Made by a program: the position numbers and the translations under genes | Notes under the pieces: generated by a model | Told to the model about the DNA's origin: nothing | The model's database searches: none | What the model saw: the letters and a program-made list of their open reading frames with translations, nothing else | Part shown: positions 50,154 to 62,757 of the stretch, piece after piece | How the letters are laid out: every line of letters starts with the position of its first letter | Numbering within the stretch: position 1 is the stretch's first letter | DNA from: Anisakis pegreffii | Taxonomy: Eukaryota > Nematoda > Chromadorea > Rhabditida > Anisakidae | NCBI GenBank assembly: GCA_035041965.1 | Contig: JAPYMA010000912.1 | Location: forward strand, 62,001 to 126,000 | Direction of reading: 5' to 3' | Length of the DNA stretch: 64,000 nt

Positions 50154-52565
50154 TCATAAGTTATCATGATGATGATGATAGATACACAAATGACCTTGAA
50201 CTGTGAGGTTATTATTCGGCATTGTTCCATTTGGAATGCGCTCCAACTGCGATCCACTCACTTTCGGAGTCCAATCGATTGGAACCACCTCACGAATCCT
50301 TGGATCGTAGTGTTTCAGTACAACATTACTACCGTTCTTATGCACTTCACTCCGGTCCCCGATCGCTCGTTTACTTGTACCATTCATTTCTTGCCATACC
50401 GCTGGCTCGCTGACATAGTCGTCGTTTCTACCGGAATAGTCCTTAGTCTCAATCAATGCAATATGCTCCTTCAAGGTTTTATCTGAAAATATCAAATCAA
50501 TATTTCCAGTTTATGAAAGTATTATTCATAATCTCTGAGCTCATTAAATCTGATTGTTTAATTTGATCTAATCTCAGCCATCTGATCATAATTTTGCTCA
50601 ACGGACGTCTCAGAATGCAAATTCAAGTATGAAGGATCAGTCAATGATCAGTCAATCGTCCGTGTCAGGTGGACTTAAAAGACGCAGTCATCTGGTGTGT
50701 TACCAGCATTTTCTGTTCGTTCACATCAACTTACTTTCTTTACGGTATCGGTATACCGCATAACAGAGCACTAGCACAATGATGATGAAAGCGATCACAA
50801 GTATGATTATGATAACCGCAAGACTGCCTCCACCACTAGACGCTGAATATGTACTGGCATCGTCACCTGAAACATTGCAACCGTTCGAGAGCTTGAAAAA
50901 ATTCAAATACAATTGGCAAACAAAGTTTTAAAAAAGCACTTAGTAATTATGCAGTTATCAAAGCTGGTTGCTTACAGGGTACTGTGTACGTGATTGTATT
51001 CAGCGCATCTTTTTTGATACATTTTGAAACATTCCAATCTAAGTACTTCCACCACGTTAGATCGGCAACATGAGGTGTGTTCATTACGAATGGATCAAGA
51101 AAATAAAAACTGAATAGCTAGTATGCCTCTGTCAGATCTTCGCTAAACCGTTCCGTTGCGATGCGCATTTGTAGTCAAGGTGATTGCTATCTATTTATTG
51201 TTGTGACAACTCACATCTGTAGAACGGCTCATCATATTTTTTGTTTCAAAGTAAACGATTTCGAGATTCACCTAACAACTCAAAGAGAAATTCAGTATGA
51301 GGCATCAAGAAATATAAGATCATCAGATTGTTTTGTAGACAATCATGGAAAACGCTTGAATTGTGGAAAACTTCAAATTCATTGTTGGCATGATGAAATG
51401 TTTGAATAATAATATATCTTGAGTCAAACATGTCACGTAATCGGCGACTAATTGAGGTATACGTTGTTTGATCACTTGCAGATCAACTCACTAATAAATG
51501 CGCCTGAAAGCGAGTAAACTGGTAGTAACCTACTGCGTCTAACAAAGTCATCGGCTGCCACTGAGAGGGGTTCCGTAAGCTTCTGAAGGGCATCGTAGTC
51601 GATTGCTGAGAATCTAATTGTTGTAGCCGAAGATGCATAAGAGTCTGTGGATGACGTGACTGCATCTAGTGCGCCCACATTAATTGAGAACACGAATATT
51701 GGCGATACCGGTTTCATTAGGGTTTCTCGAATACCCTGCAAAACGAGTCAGCAAATGATCCATTTTCAGATGAGTTATGTTATTGCTCAGATTTATTCAA
51801 ATGAGCACTTGCCAATCAAACGTTTCCACAAATCTTTAAGAATCTCTTTAGGCTTTGACAAGATATCATCGGAATCCAATCCAGTCAAGAAAAACACGTA
51901 GGTGAGAGAGAAGGCATGCAACAACAACAACGCACCAATTCGGGTAATTCGTACGAACTGGATGAGATTATAATCATAACATCGGGAACAAGTGGTCGAT
52001 TTCCTGAGGCTATGCTTAGGCCAACCTTAGCGATACTGTTAATCGTTGCAAGAGGATAACAGTTTTGCTCGCATGGCGAATATGAGATTGTCTGAAAGCA
52101 CAAGCATTTCTGTCAACTTATAACAATTCTCCTTTGTTTGTTCTCCTTTCATTTCAGCATCAAACAAATGCAAAACTGGGCACTTTCAATGACTGAAATG
52201 TTAAAAATTCATCTCTCTAGAAGACTCGTGCCCACTCTGAGACTTCAAATGATAATCCCAATGACGAATAACATTTCACAGTGTAGAGCACTCACGTTGA
52301 TGCGTCGATCAAGTTCATCCTTATTGATCCCAGAAATCAGCGTGAATAAAAAATTCGCTTTTGGCGTGTATTCGGCCAAACCAACTCGTGTGCCCGTACT
52401 GCTTATATGCATATTTGCGACGACAGATCGCATGAATTTTTTGACAAGCTCAAAGTTGAAAGCACCAACATTTGACGTACTATCAACTACGAAAAGTACA
52501 TCTGAGGTCGGCCAATCGCGTGCAAATATCGCGTTTGCATGAAACAGTGTGAGCAACAACCACAT
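50154..52565 (-). CDS. Type I membrane protein with one VWA domain, 5 exons
   Basis: Exons: 52565-52296, 52091-51936, 51735-51492, 50866-50735, 50482-50154; phases agree and give 376 residues. A signal peptide (MWLLLTLFHANAIFA, 1-15) leads into a von Willebrand factor A domain (about 20-220) beginning SDVLFVVDSTSN. The MIDAS positions read D28-S-T-S-N32 instead of DxSxS, so metal binding may be weakened. VGLAEYTP and LVPDVMIII are the other expected VWA strands. A short Ser/Gly linker precedes one transmembrane helix (LAVIIIILVIAFIIIVLVLC, 239-258) and basic YRYRKE; the last ~110 residues are a hydrophilic cytoplasmic tail. The start was set at the ATG giving the signal peptide; an earlier ATG is out of frame. 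A surface adhesion or receptor role is inferred only from the architecture. Confidence 0.88.
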
Positions 52566-53163
52566 TGCGAACACATTTTAAGACAAATTCGTCGAAATCT
52601 TCCGCATAAAAGCAACGATGGACTGAAATTCGAATTGTTATCACTCAGTCGAAATGGTACTCATCTATGCTTCGCTTCACATGTAATATCGACCATCACT
52701 GTAATTTTGCTATAATCATGCGTATGTATGACCATTCACATATCATGATACCAATACCGTTCAGCGGATACTCAAAGGAATGGCACAAAGTGATCAGAAA
52801 TATCATAAACGTTCGATATACCCTCCAATCGTTGCAAAATATACTCCAAGAACATTCGCAAATGGACACAAATAATCAAATCACGGTTCAGTGATCATTC
52901 ATTTCAGTGCGTCAAATAATATAGGCGCTGAATTACAACTCCTACAAGCGCCAAGCGATTGCGATCTTTCAGAGACAGGTGATGGATTAGCTTCAGCATT
53001 GAATCAATCGTTCGAATGGTTTCTAGGGAGATGGTCGTATCATTTCGAAATTTTGTTTGTTAGTAACCATTTCATTCATTCATAACAACAAACTATTCCA
53101 TACGTTCACTAGTAACGCCAACCCGAAACCATAAAAGAAATCAACACAAAGTGGCGTAAAAGC

Positions 53164-53169
53164 TTTATT
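53164..53169 (-). terminator. Polyadenylation signal of the acyl-CoA synthetase gene
   Basis: AATAAA on the minus strand lies 28 nt past the TAA/TAG-type stop of the acyl-CoA synthetase (stop ends at 53197), the normal place for a nematode 3' end. Confidence 0.75.
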
Positions 53170-53196
53170 CAACTATCAATAAACAGCAAACAACTT

Positions 53197-56100
53197 TCAA
53201 TAGAGTTCTTCCGCGTAAAGTTTTTCGAATATTTTCGCATATCGACTAATCAACAACGAACGTTTCACTTTAAGCGTTGGTGTTAGAAGGCCCGAATCAG
53301 CAGTGAACTCTTCTTCAGTAAGATGAGCATTGCGAATTTGCTCGATGCCCGTCAGTCCTCGATTGGCACCGAATTCACGTAGATCCAGCAAGAAGCGCTC
53401 TCGAACGCTTCGATCATCCAGTAAACATATTGGTTCGGCGGATTCTTTCACCTGAAAGTTGATGCGATCATGAATTGAACCTATTAGCACGTTCATATTT
53501 TAGAGCTTCTTCCGAAAATCGAACATTCCTTAGATGGTACCTGCTGCACTGGTGTCGCAGTGTGATATTTGCGTAGAAGTGCGACATCAACCACGATAAT
53601 CGCCACCAGATAAGAATGAATTGAGGAACCATAAACGAAAATCTGAAAAGTAGCAGAAATCCTTAGTGATCGTCGATTCCAAATCTATTTTCCAGACATG
53701 GATTAAAGAGCAGATATGGATGAATCTTCGTATTCTTGTCCGAAAAAAATGCAGCACTCCTCTCAAACTCATGCAATGAACACACAACGTGCTCTTGGAA
53801 CTATTTGAAGTTATCAAGTATGCATTTTTCAAAAAATCATTTTGCTTGCGATTAGAGCATAGTATTCATCAACTTGTCATGATGTTTGACTATACAGTTC
53901 TCTTAAAATCAATGAAATCGAATTCTTCTGAGATTGCTGCAGAATTTATCTCAAGAAACATCAAATGTCGTAAAATATTCCAAATACCTGTTTAATAGCT
54001 GGATGTTGTGAATAAATTTTCTCCACTTCTTCGGGTGAAACGAAGTCACCCTGCGATAACTTCAAGAAATTACTCTTACGATCAATTATTCGCAGCGAAC
54101 CATCTGAAAGCCATTCACCAATATCGCCAGTGTGTAGCCAACCCTTTAAGTAGACGTTCATATGAGAACATCCAAATTGACTCTCGAATTGATTTCAAAT
54201 AGATTTCAGCAATCAATTCACGCACCTCATCATCGATCACTTTCGCCGTCAACTCGTCATCCTTGAAGTATCCACTCATTAAGGCTGCTCCTCTGAAGCA
54301 TACTTCTCCAGCGTTCTTCGATGCACTATACGACAGTTCTTCCACATCAACCAGTTTCACCTGAATGATCTTCGTGTGGCTGAACTGAGCACACATTTCA
54401 ACGAAACACACTTAAAGTCACATGAAATTGTACTAAAGGCGGATAAAATCACAAAAAATTATCTAATGAAATGAAAAATTGATTGATGTCATGAAAATGA
54501 GCCTAATATGAACCTGTGCCCATGGCGCTGGCCCTCCGACATGACCGCCTTCTATGTCATACGGTAACGTTATAGTACCAGCCGCACAGCACTCAGTTTG
54601 TCCATACCTTGAAGTAAACACTGAGGTTACAATTATGTCAAATTCTTAAGAAACTTTTTTATCCCACCTGACCGTGAGCACTTCACTCGAATTACCGAAT
54701 GATCGAGCAGATCAAACCCTGATCTCGAAAAAATTCGAAATTCAAACCTCGAAATTCAAAACAAACCCTTCAAATATTGGACATCCATAAACGATTCGCG
54801 AGAAGCGGATTAGCTCCTTCGAAGTTGGTGCACCACCTGTTGTCAACAGTCGTAACTTTCCTCCAAGCTGAGCATGAATCTTCTTGAAGACGAACTTATC
54901 CCAGACGGTATCAAAACGCAGTGTTCCCCTCGAAAACATTCTCGATTTCACCTGAAACAATTTATCAATTGTGCCTTTGCATGAATGAAATATGATCTGT
55001 GATTCATTAAGGGAATTGAACATCTAAAAAATTTTGAAGCAACGAAATCAAATCACTTTGAAAGCTATTCGGAACAGAAGGCGCTTCAGCAAATTCTGTT
55101 CATCCATTTGCTGCATTATCCTGTCGTGAAATCGGCTCAGGATCCTCGGCACTAGAGCCACCACCGTCGGACGGAAGAAGAGCATATCGTTGATCAACTT
55201 GCTCACATCACCGCCAAACACCGCAACACGTCCACCAACGTAGATCATAAAGAGCTGAAGTGCTCTATCCATTGTTTTTCCTTTTCGAATCAATCAGAAA
55301 TTGCGTTTCCAAATCATGCGTTGGTATTAATGCATCGGTTGGATTCAATCAAGAGATTTGCATCTTTGATGTCTTTGATGAAGTTAGTAAGCAACAGTAT
55401 TGTTTATCATCTACACATTAACAACTGAATTCAATCATCAATTCTGCGTTCCATGCTCTACTTCTCGCTAATCTCATGCTCTTTATAAATGTTTCATCGA
55501 GAATTGCAGCTGGATTTTTGAGATGTAGTACAGCACAGTGGTTTGCAGTCCAGAAGAGTCTATTTAATTTGTCAATTCAATGTAATCACCTCAAGAAGTT
55601 GTTCGTAAACATGTGCTAGCGATAGGAATGATAAGTGAATATCATCGTTGTTGAAAGTCATCGCATTCGGCGGTACACACCACTGCACGTACAGACCAGC
55701 CATTGATGCCAATAGTGCGCAGTGCGAGAGTTGAACTCCTTTTGGTGTACCTGCAAGCAGCCTTGCATGTTCTTCCCATCGACAGTCATGAAATTCAACG
55801 ATTGCTTAAACAAGACTCATGATGCTTGAACGAAGTGATTCTGTTTGATTCACAAAACACAATTTCTGCTCATCAACGTGATTTGAAAACAACTTGCATT
55901 CAGTACAGTTTATATAGGGTCAAATTTCCTTTGAAATCATCTGAACAAATGAAAGAAATTGCAGTTTTGTTGAGAAAACTGACCAGTGGTTCCACTCGTA
56001 TGGCATATGATATAAATACTTGAAGGCTGCGGTGGTATTGTTTCTTGTAAATGTGTTCTCCCAATTTCGAGCATGTACTCCCAATCGCATAGCTAGATTT

Positions 56101-57574
56101 TGTTATTGATTAGATTATTTTTTGGAGGATTTGGGAGGTTAATTCAAGTTCGCATAACAGATCAGAATAAAAACTGACGATTTGAACTTTCTTCATCTTT
56201 TTTATCGATTCCAAATTAATCTTATCAATGGATTCCGAATGGGTTTGGTCGCAACTAAAACCAAAACAGAAATATTGACCTTTATCTGCTGACAATCCTG
56301 GTGAGGTACATCATGAAAGTGGACATTTCGATCCATGATGATGATTCTTTTCAATGAAGTTAACATCCCGTCGTTTGCACATTTGATGAAAGATTCAGCT
56401 CGTCCGAGAGTGTCACAAAATATCACTTCAAGATCACAGTTGTTGATTATCTCGCTGCAATTTCATTCGAGCAATTTAGCTGGTAGCAGTGTCTCATTTC
56501 AGTGTCAGCGACCCCACGATAAGACGGTCATGAGTATAGCTGAATCACCTACCATAACGCATCGAATTTGTAGTTGTAGTAGAGTGGAACCGCAACAATC
56601 GAATAGCTCAGTAGAGCATATTGAGTGATCATGTAACGTGATGAATTCAGACCCGCTATCCCGACTCGAGTCGATTCACCTGCTTCAAGACCAAAGTGCA
56701 TCAACGCTGATCCAATTGATTTCGCATCTTCAATTGCCTAAACTAATAAAAAGATTTAACTGATCCTCATTATCACACAGCACTCTGAGGGAGTCTCTTG
56801 AATACACGTCAGATATAATTCATCGCGTATCGCGTTGTTTTTATTCCTCTTCACTTATTAGCATACAATATCCACCACTTATAAAAGCCTCGTTAATAAC
56901 ATCACGATTAATCACATTATTTCTTTGCACTGATCTCAATTTCATTCTAATGTAAGCAAATCTTTCGCACTCATCATAAATTTCTTTAGCATTCAAATCA
57001 AATTATCGTTGGTGAGTTTCTAAAACGGTTCCTTCTCAATGAATTCACCTTTTCATAGCTGATCCATTCAATACTACCGTCTGCCGCTCGTTCACCTATG
57101 AATTTGCCGTTGTTAGTCAGTTTCACAGCTCTTTGAAGTAGATCGAAAATTGTTGTCACATCTTCGTCGGGTGGCGTCTCTAGTAGATCTTAAAAATAAC
57201 AAAGTTGAATTACTTGAGTTCCACTCATTCACCAGAAACTTGAGCGTTCAGGATCGTGTAATTGAGATATTTATAATTAAAAACGATAATGCCCTCGATT
57301 ATGCCATACACCTAGATCTGAAGATTCGTCAAGTTTTGTCTACACCGTACGAACTATTCATTACGATTCCAATGTACTATCGCTGATCTTCAGTGGAAAC
57401 GATACGCTTACATTATCACTGACTCAGTTGCAAGCGATACTAAAACTGACCGTTTGGCTTGACCAAGAGGGACTGATGGATGCGCTCAGAACCAGGCAGA
57501 GTTAATGAGTGAGGATTGAGTTTTTCATGTTTGCGGTTTGATCGCCGTTGACCAAAAGACATCAACCAATCCAT
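53197..57574 (-). CDS. Long-chain-fatty-acid-CoA ligase (ACSL-type), 13 exons
   Basis: Exons: 57574-57451, 57188-57049, 56737-56553, 56454-56280, 56092-55984, 55750-55590, 55254-55057, 54951-54767, 54607-54514, 54360-54226, 54143-53988, 53642-53541, 53451-53197; every junction phase agrees. The product is 672 residues (668 from the second in-frame ATG at 57562), normal for the family. It activates long-chain fatty acids with ATP and CoA via an acyl-adenylate. Visible motifs: the AMP-binding P-loop HTSGTTGTPKG (about 239-249), HVYEQLLE, the adenine motif EGYGQTE (about 425-431), GWLHTGDIGEW (about 503-513), IIDRKSNFLKLSQGDFVSPEE, and a C-terminal GLLTPTLKVKR. No N-terminal membrane anchor is evident; the first 40 residues are basic and polar. 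The P-loop is preceded by Cys-His where most family members have Cys-Tyr or Cys-Phe. The gene runs toward the VWA genes on the same strand. Confidence 0.95.
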
Positions 57575-59515
57575 CAATGATGATGACTGCTCGTGTGTTC
57601 AGACCGTTAAGTGAATTCCAATCCTGATCGGCTGGGGTTGAAGCAGCCAAAAAACACGCGATTTATTGACAAGCAAGCAAGTAAACGAAGCAATATCGAT
57701 TATTATTCTCTTAAAATTGTTCGAAAATTTCCCTGAACGCAGAACATAAATCAATTCAAAGCGAATCAAAAAATGTTCAGTTGAATTTCTGCAAAATATT
57801 TCAACGCTGAAGTTGTTGATTCAGATGATCCGTGTGTGCCGTACCAATATCAACAATAAATATGAGAATAACCGTGCAACGAATGCACTAATAATTCCAG
57901 TGTCCTACATTCTCAGATGATTGTGCTCGATGATGGACGACTAGTTAATCGCTCAAATTCAATCGTTCGCATGAAAATTTGTTGAATAACTGTAAACGTT
58001 TGCACGCAATCCCGCAGATGACACACAAATGTGTGCATCGGTATTTCATTGAAATGTTACAGTGACGATTAAACTTGAATGTCACTTTGCCCGATCACCT
58101 TACACTGAAGTTGATTGCTCATATGTGACAACTGATATTGATCTCATCCTTACAGTGACTTTAATTGAAACACCAGTCAATTAGTGTGTTGTTCTTTATT
58201 GGTAATATTATTATTTCTGTTATTATCATTGCCATTATTATTATTACTATTTTTATTACTATTCTTATTTCTCATTATTATTATTATTATTACTATTATA
58301 TTCAATACGTAACCAAAACCTAACTACTGAATTTTGCAATATAACGCTTTCACTGCAGCTGTTCAAATGTGTTGATCCATTTGATGCAGATATTCTGTAC
58401 TCCAATCGAATTCAGTCTTTATTCATAAAATTCTTGTATAGATTCAACGTAGACACACTTCAGTCATAATATAAGTTATTGCAAAGTTACATCTATCGCC
58501 AGAAAATCAACCATCGACAATCAAAAACATACAATGGAATCATATGAACTCTGAAAATAAATACGGGAACGTTTCAATAATGAAATTATAATATTTCAAA
58601 TTGGTCGTCATGCGATTATTCGTTGATGCATCATTCATTCATCCATTACACAATATCAATATAAACAATGAAGACGACAACGAAAGCAGCGATCATATTG
58701 ATAATAACAATAAATATAATCGTAATAGTGTCAGTCAATCGTATGAGAACAATAAACTTAATCAAATACACTGCAATAACATGCACAATAAAACATCAAG
58801 CAGTTCATCTTGAAGCTCACATCATTTGGTATTGTTTAAAAAACAAAATCACGCGTGAAACATTCGCCGCCGATTTTCGCGGCTTCAAAGAAACGCATTC
58901 ATCATTCATCAACAATAACAGGTTTCGCACGGCAATACAAGCATTCAAAATAATCACACATTCAAGAGTGCTGATCATTGGTAATGTGATCACAAATGTG
59001 CTATAAATCACATTTTAATGCTGCACATTTAAAGCTCAAAATTATTGGTCTGGTACATAATCGTAGACGTACAGAAGCTTATAAATGAAAGTGTTTTCTG
59101 AAATGAAAACGGACTGACTGGAGAACTTCGCAAGCCTCGCAAGATCTTTGGAAGCAGTGAACAGAGACTCATCTAATGGGAACATTTTCCAATTCTTATT
59201 TGTTCCTTTGCAGGAGGATAGTTGACGATATTCATCAATTCATGCTCAGATCAACAAACTGTATGATCAGTTGAGTGGATGAACTGAACGAATCAATCAA
59301 CTCATTGAATCTCAAACTGAACATGGACTTTTGTGCACAGAAGTCGACGATCCGTCATGAAAAGTAGTTCAGACATAGAGTTGAAAGTTCAGTCGACAGA
59401 TGAAATAGAATTGGCGCACAGCTGGCGTGAGCAATTTTACACAAGTTCACTACTCATTGTCTAAAACATCACTGATTTCATAAGATAAAGATCAGTTTGG
59501 CGACGACGGATAATG
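57575..59515. other. Intergenic between globin and acyl-CoA synthetase
   Basis: No gene is seen. It contains the promoter region of the acyl-CoA synthetase and an ATT-rich simple repeat at 58204-58300. Confidence 0.5.
58204..58300. repeat. ATT/TTA-rich simple repeat
   Basis: A stretch of almost 100 bp is built of ATT triplets with scattered substitutions, an old trinucleotide microsatellite. Confidence 0.8.
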
Positions 59516-62432
59516 CTATGAATTGAACCCTTCAAGGAGGTATTTTAAACAGAACTGATAAAACTTCCTAAACAGATTTTCAGCTTTTTCGTTGTATCGA
59601 TCCTGCAATACTTCACTGACCATATACAAGAACGGTTCTTCCATCGCTTGAAATTGAGCACCGTCCATACCGGACACCTGAAATCGACCACATTAATCAC
59701 CGTCGTCCCGACCTTCCCTACCACCACCAAAAAGAACACCTCGCAACCAATTTTGCTCGACACCCAAAAACAATTTCCCTTTCAGTGGCCATCTATCATC
59801 TTGGATCTCAGTTCATCTTTTAAGTGAATTATTAATACCAAAAAAGAAGCACGAACAAGTCATGCAATCGCCTGAAAAACGTTCTTGAAAATTATGCGCA
59901 GCTATAATGCAGTGTATCATTACACAGTATCTATCGGTCGTTCTGAATCTACTAATACAAATGATTGCGTTCGGCAGCTTTTTCCACTTCATTACATTCG
60001 CACTCATGAGATCTTTCAACATTACTGACATTCTTAAAATTAGCAAGAAAAGAAGTTGCATCCTTTAGTTTAGTCAAGTGCTTATAATGTGCAGAGTTTA
60101 TTTCAAGGCAACAACCAGCTCCGTTTGGTTTGCTCTCTCTGAAACTTGAACACTTTCAGGTATTACACTCAAAATTGGCTCTGAGATGTTTCAGAGAGCG
60201 TGAACGCAAATGCATTCGCATGAAAAATTATGCGTTTTAGGGGAGAATCTAAGCGATGAACTATGACAGCCAGTTAATTTGGCGTAATCTAAAAGAAAAG
60301 GGACATCATGAAAGCATGAAATGCAACACGCTTGAACAAATTCAACGGTATCTTATATTGGTAAGTTTTGGTGCCAGCTGAGCAATTAATGTAGCGGAAA
60401 ATAGTTTCATTGATTCTTTCGTCGTTTGCGAAAATTCGATCGCTATGAATTGCCGATTGATCTTTTGCTGACGTGAATTACCATAATATTTATAACATGT
60501 TCTAAACTGACGCAAATTTTTAAAGGTCTGCTGTTGTTTTCCCATATTTTCACGTCTCACAACCAAAAAAAACACATGAAAAGCGCTTGAAAATTGGTTC
60601 GTTTTGATTTTAGAACACATTCGAACCGTTTTGCTTCAACGGAAATATTCACGTCAGCAGAATCGCACACCAACAAAATGCACAATGTGAAGAGCGTGAT
60701 ACGGTCAGCTAATTTTTTTGCTTTTAAAATTTTAAGCGAAATATTTCCAAATCATTATTTCAGTTTGATCGTTTTCCATAGCAAAATGTTCCGATAAAGT
60801 GCGAATCGGTAGATGCGTGAGAGTGAAACGTAAATTTAAAAAATACTTCTTTCTCAAAAGTGCATTCCTGGCCTGATGCTCCTTCTCCTGCGAACATGTG
60901 AGGCTCATATTGATTATGATAAAGCCAACGATAAACCAAACTTCAAGCATCCTCTATGCTATTATTCATTTCAGAACGTCTGAAACCTCATGAAAATGCT
61001 AATATCCCAAATGTACTTGGCTGAGTCGACGCCGAGAGAAAACATAAATTTGACAATGCTTCATTCAATTACTATTTCATCAGGTTACCAGTGTTCTATC
61101 AGGAGACTTATTTCATTAAAGTCATCAACAAAGCTGATGAATGCACAGTTTTAATGAGAATTTGCACCGAATTGAATCAAGATTGAACTTCAATCTACTC
61201 AGCTGATCAATACATCAATATAGCTGGATCGATAGCGCAAATGAGTTGATATGCTTTGAGGTATCTATGTAAACGTAATTTCGATGATACTCTTTGTACT
61301 CGTCATCGACTGATTAATTTCAAACCGCACTTCAATTCATGGCCATCTCAATTCATGGAAATATTCGAGACTGCATGCGTCACTGTGCATATTCGAGAGT
61401 TTTTGAGAATCTGCACATATGTTTCTTAACCCTCAAGGGCATCGTAAAAGTAAGCACATTGTGAGCATTGCTAAAACTAATTGAGAATTGGATGGTTTTA
61501 AATTGAAGTGAGGGGCATTTGTTTTTTCAGCAGCTGAATATTTACACTTCGTCATAACGACGTAAGATAGCTCTCCTGAGGATAAACTGAATAAGCAAAA
61601 TTGAATTGTAGGACGAAATGAATCGTTCCCGCATGAACCATTCATTATTTCAGTGTTTTCGTTTCGAAAGTGTCTCGAACGAGCAAATTGATGTGCATTA
61701 CGCAGGATGATGTCTTCTCTCATTTGTATGAAATGAAATGTTTTTCATTGAAAGGGCATCTTGCATACATCTACTATGATAAATGCCGAACGAGGTCTGA
61801 ACGCATTCACTCACCTTGCTTCGATGCATTTTACCCACTGAATTCAGCCTCGAACATGCGTCTGACACGTCGGCCGGTTTCTCTTCAACAGCCGTTATAA
61901 CATCATCGAATACCTCAAAAAATGCAAGCTCCTTGAGTATCAACTCTTCCGATTTTGTTCAAATAAAGAAGAAAAATGAGAAATAATGAGTGGGACAAAT
62001 GAGAGGGGAGAACTGTCATTCGTTTTTAATCATCAGTAATGAAGGTGGAACAATTTTTCAATGCAAAAACCAACCTACTGAGAAAAACTTAGTATAGCAC
62101 TCTATTGAAGGACTTAAAAGGAGCTGAAAAAAGTCGAAAAGAATAGAAAGAACTCGTTTTATCAAATTAAAAGAGTTAGATGTTGAAAAAACTCAAAGGG
62201 AATATGCACTGTTCTTCAGCCCGATTCATTGTGAACTTTAAAAAGGGTGCAAATGTCTAGTCGAGTAAAAGCATTCGGAAGATCTCATCTCATGATCACA
62301 AAACCCACTTTCAGATAGGCTGCAGCAACAGCCTCAAATCCCGGATCACTTGTGGCAACATCCACAGTATCAACGTTCACATTTTTCATCTTCGGATACT
62401 TCGATTTATTGTCTGGGTTTTGCTTCAAATAT
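59516..62432 (-). CDS. Globin with divergent heme pocket (three recognised exons)
   Basis: Exons: 62432-62309, 61913-61815, 59677-59516 (stop). They encode about 127 residues, from the end of the B helix to the C-terminus of a globin. The proximal heme ligand is the His of GKMHRSK (F8). F-helix and G/H blocks VSGMDGAQFQAMEEPFLYMV and YQFCLKYLLEGF are typical of nematode globins. Aligning NPDNKSKYPKMK with NPxxxxxFPxF puts Tyr at CD1 instead of Phe, and aligning FEAVAAAYLKVFDD puts Val at distal E7. Introns fall at a phase-2 site in the B helix (the classical B12-type position), inside the E helix and just after the F helix. Heme binding is expected; a classical oxygen carrier is doubtful with these pocket residues. 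The A-helix exon is uncertain (see 62684-62757). Confidence 0.88.
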
Positions 62433-62683
62433 CTGAAATGAATTAATTGATTCTTTGAAGTCACGACGAATCATCAAAACAGCTCATTGCTATGGATGAC
62501 AGGTGATAATCCCTGCTGAGCTTTGTATTGTTGCATTCAGTGAGGAAACTAAACTTCGACGCAAATCCTAATGAAAGGTATATGAAAAACGAAATACAAA
62601 GTTGAGTGACATTTAGATGCGAGAGTGATGTTGACTTAGGTATTCAACTGAAAACTTTTTCATCAACAGATTGTCAGGTTTAC

Positions 62684-62757
62684 CTTGACAGCATGGAAAA
62701 CAACTTGAGTGAATGACATATGAAACTTGACATCAATTGAAAAGATTTTTCTTCAGT
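62684..62757 (-). CDS. Candidate upstream exon of the globin gene (tentative)
   Basis: A 74-nt open stretch lies between a TATTAG acceptor and a GTAAAC donor and ends in phase 2, exactly what the exon at 62432 needs. Its end reads LKLFSMLSR, which fits the B helix leading into YLKQNP. It contains an ATG (MSSFICHSLKLF...) that could be the start, but that would leave the A helix truncated. The usual A-helix Trp is absent. A further upstream exon, possibly beyond the window, is the alternative. Confidence 0.4.
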
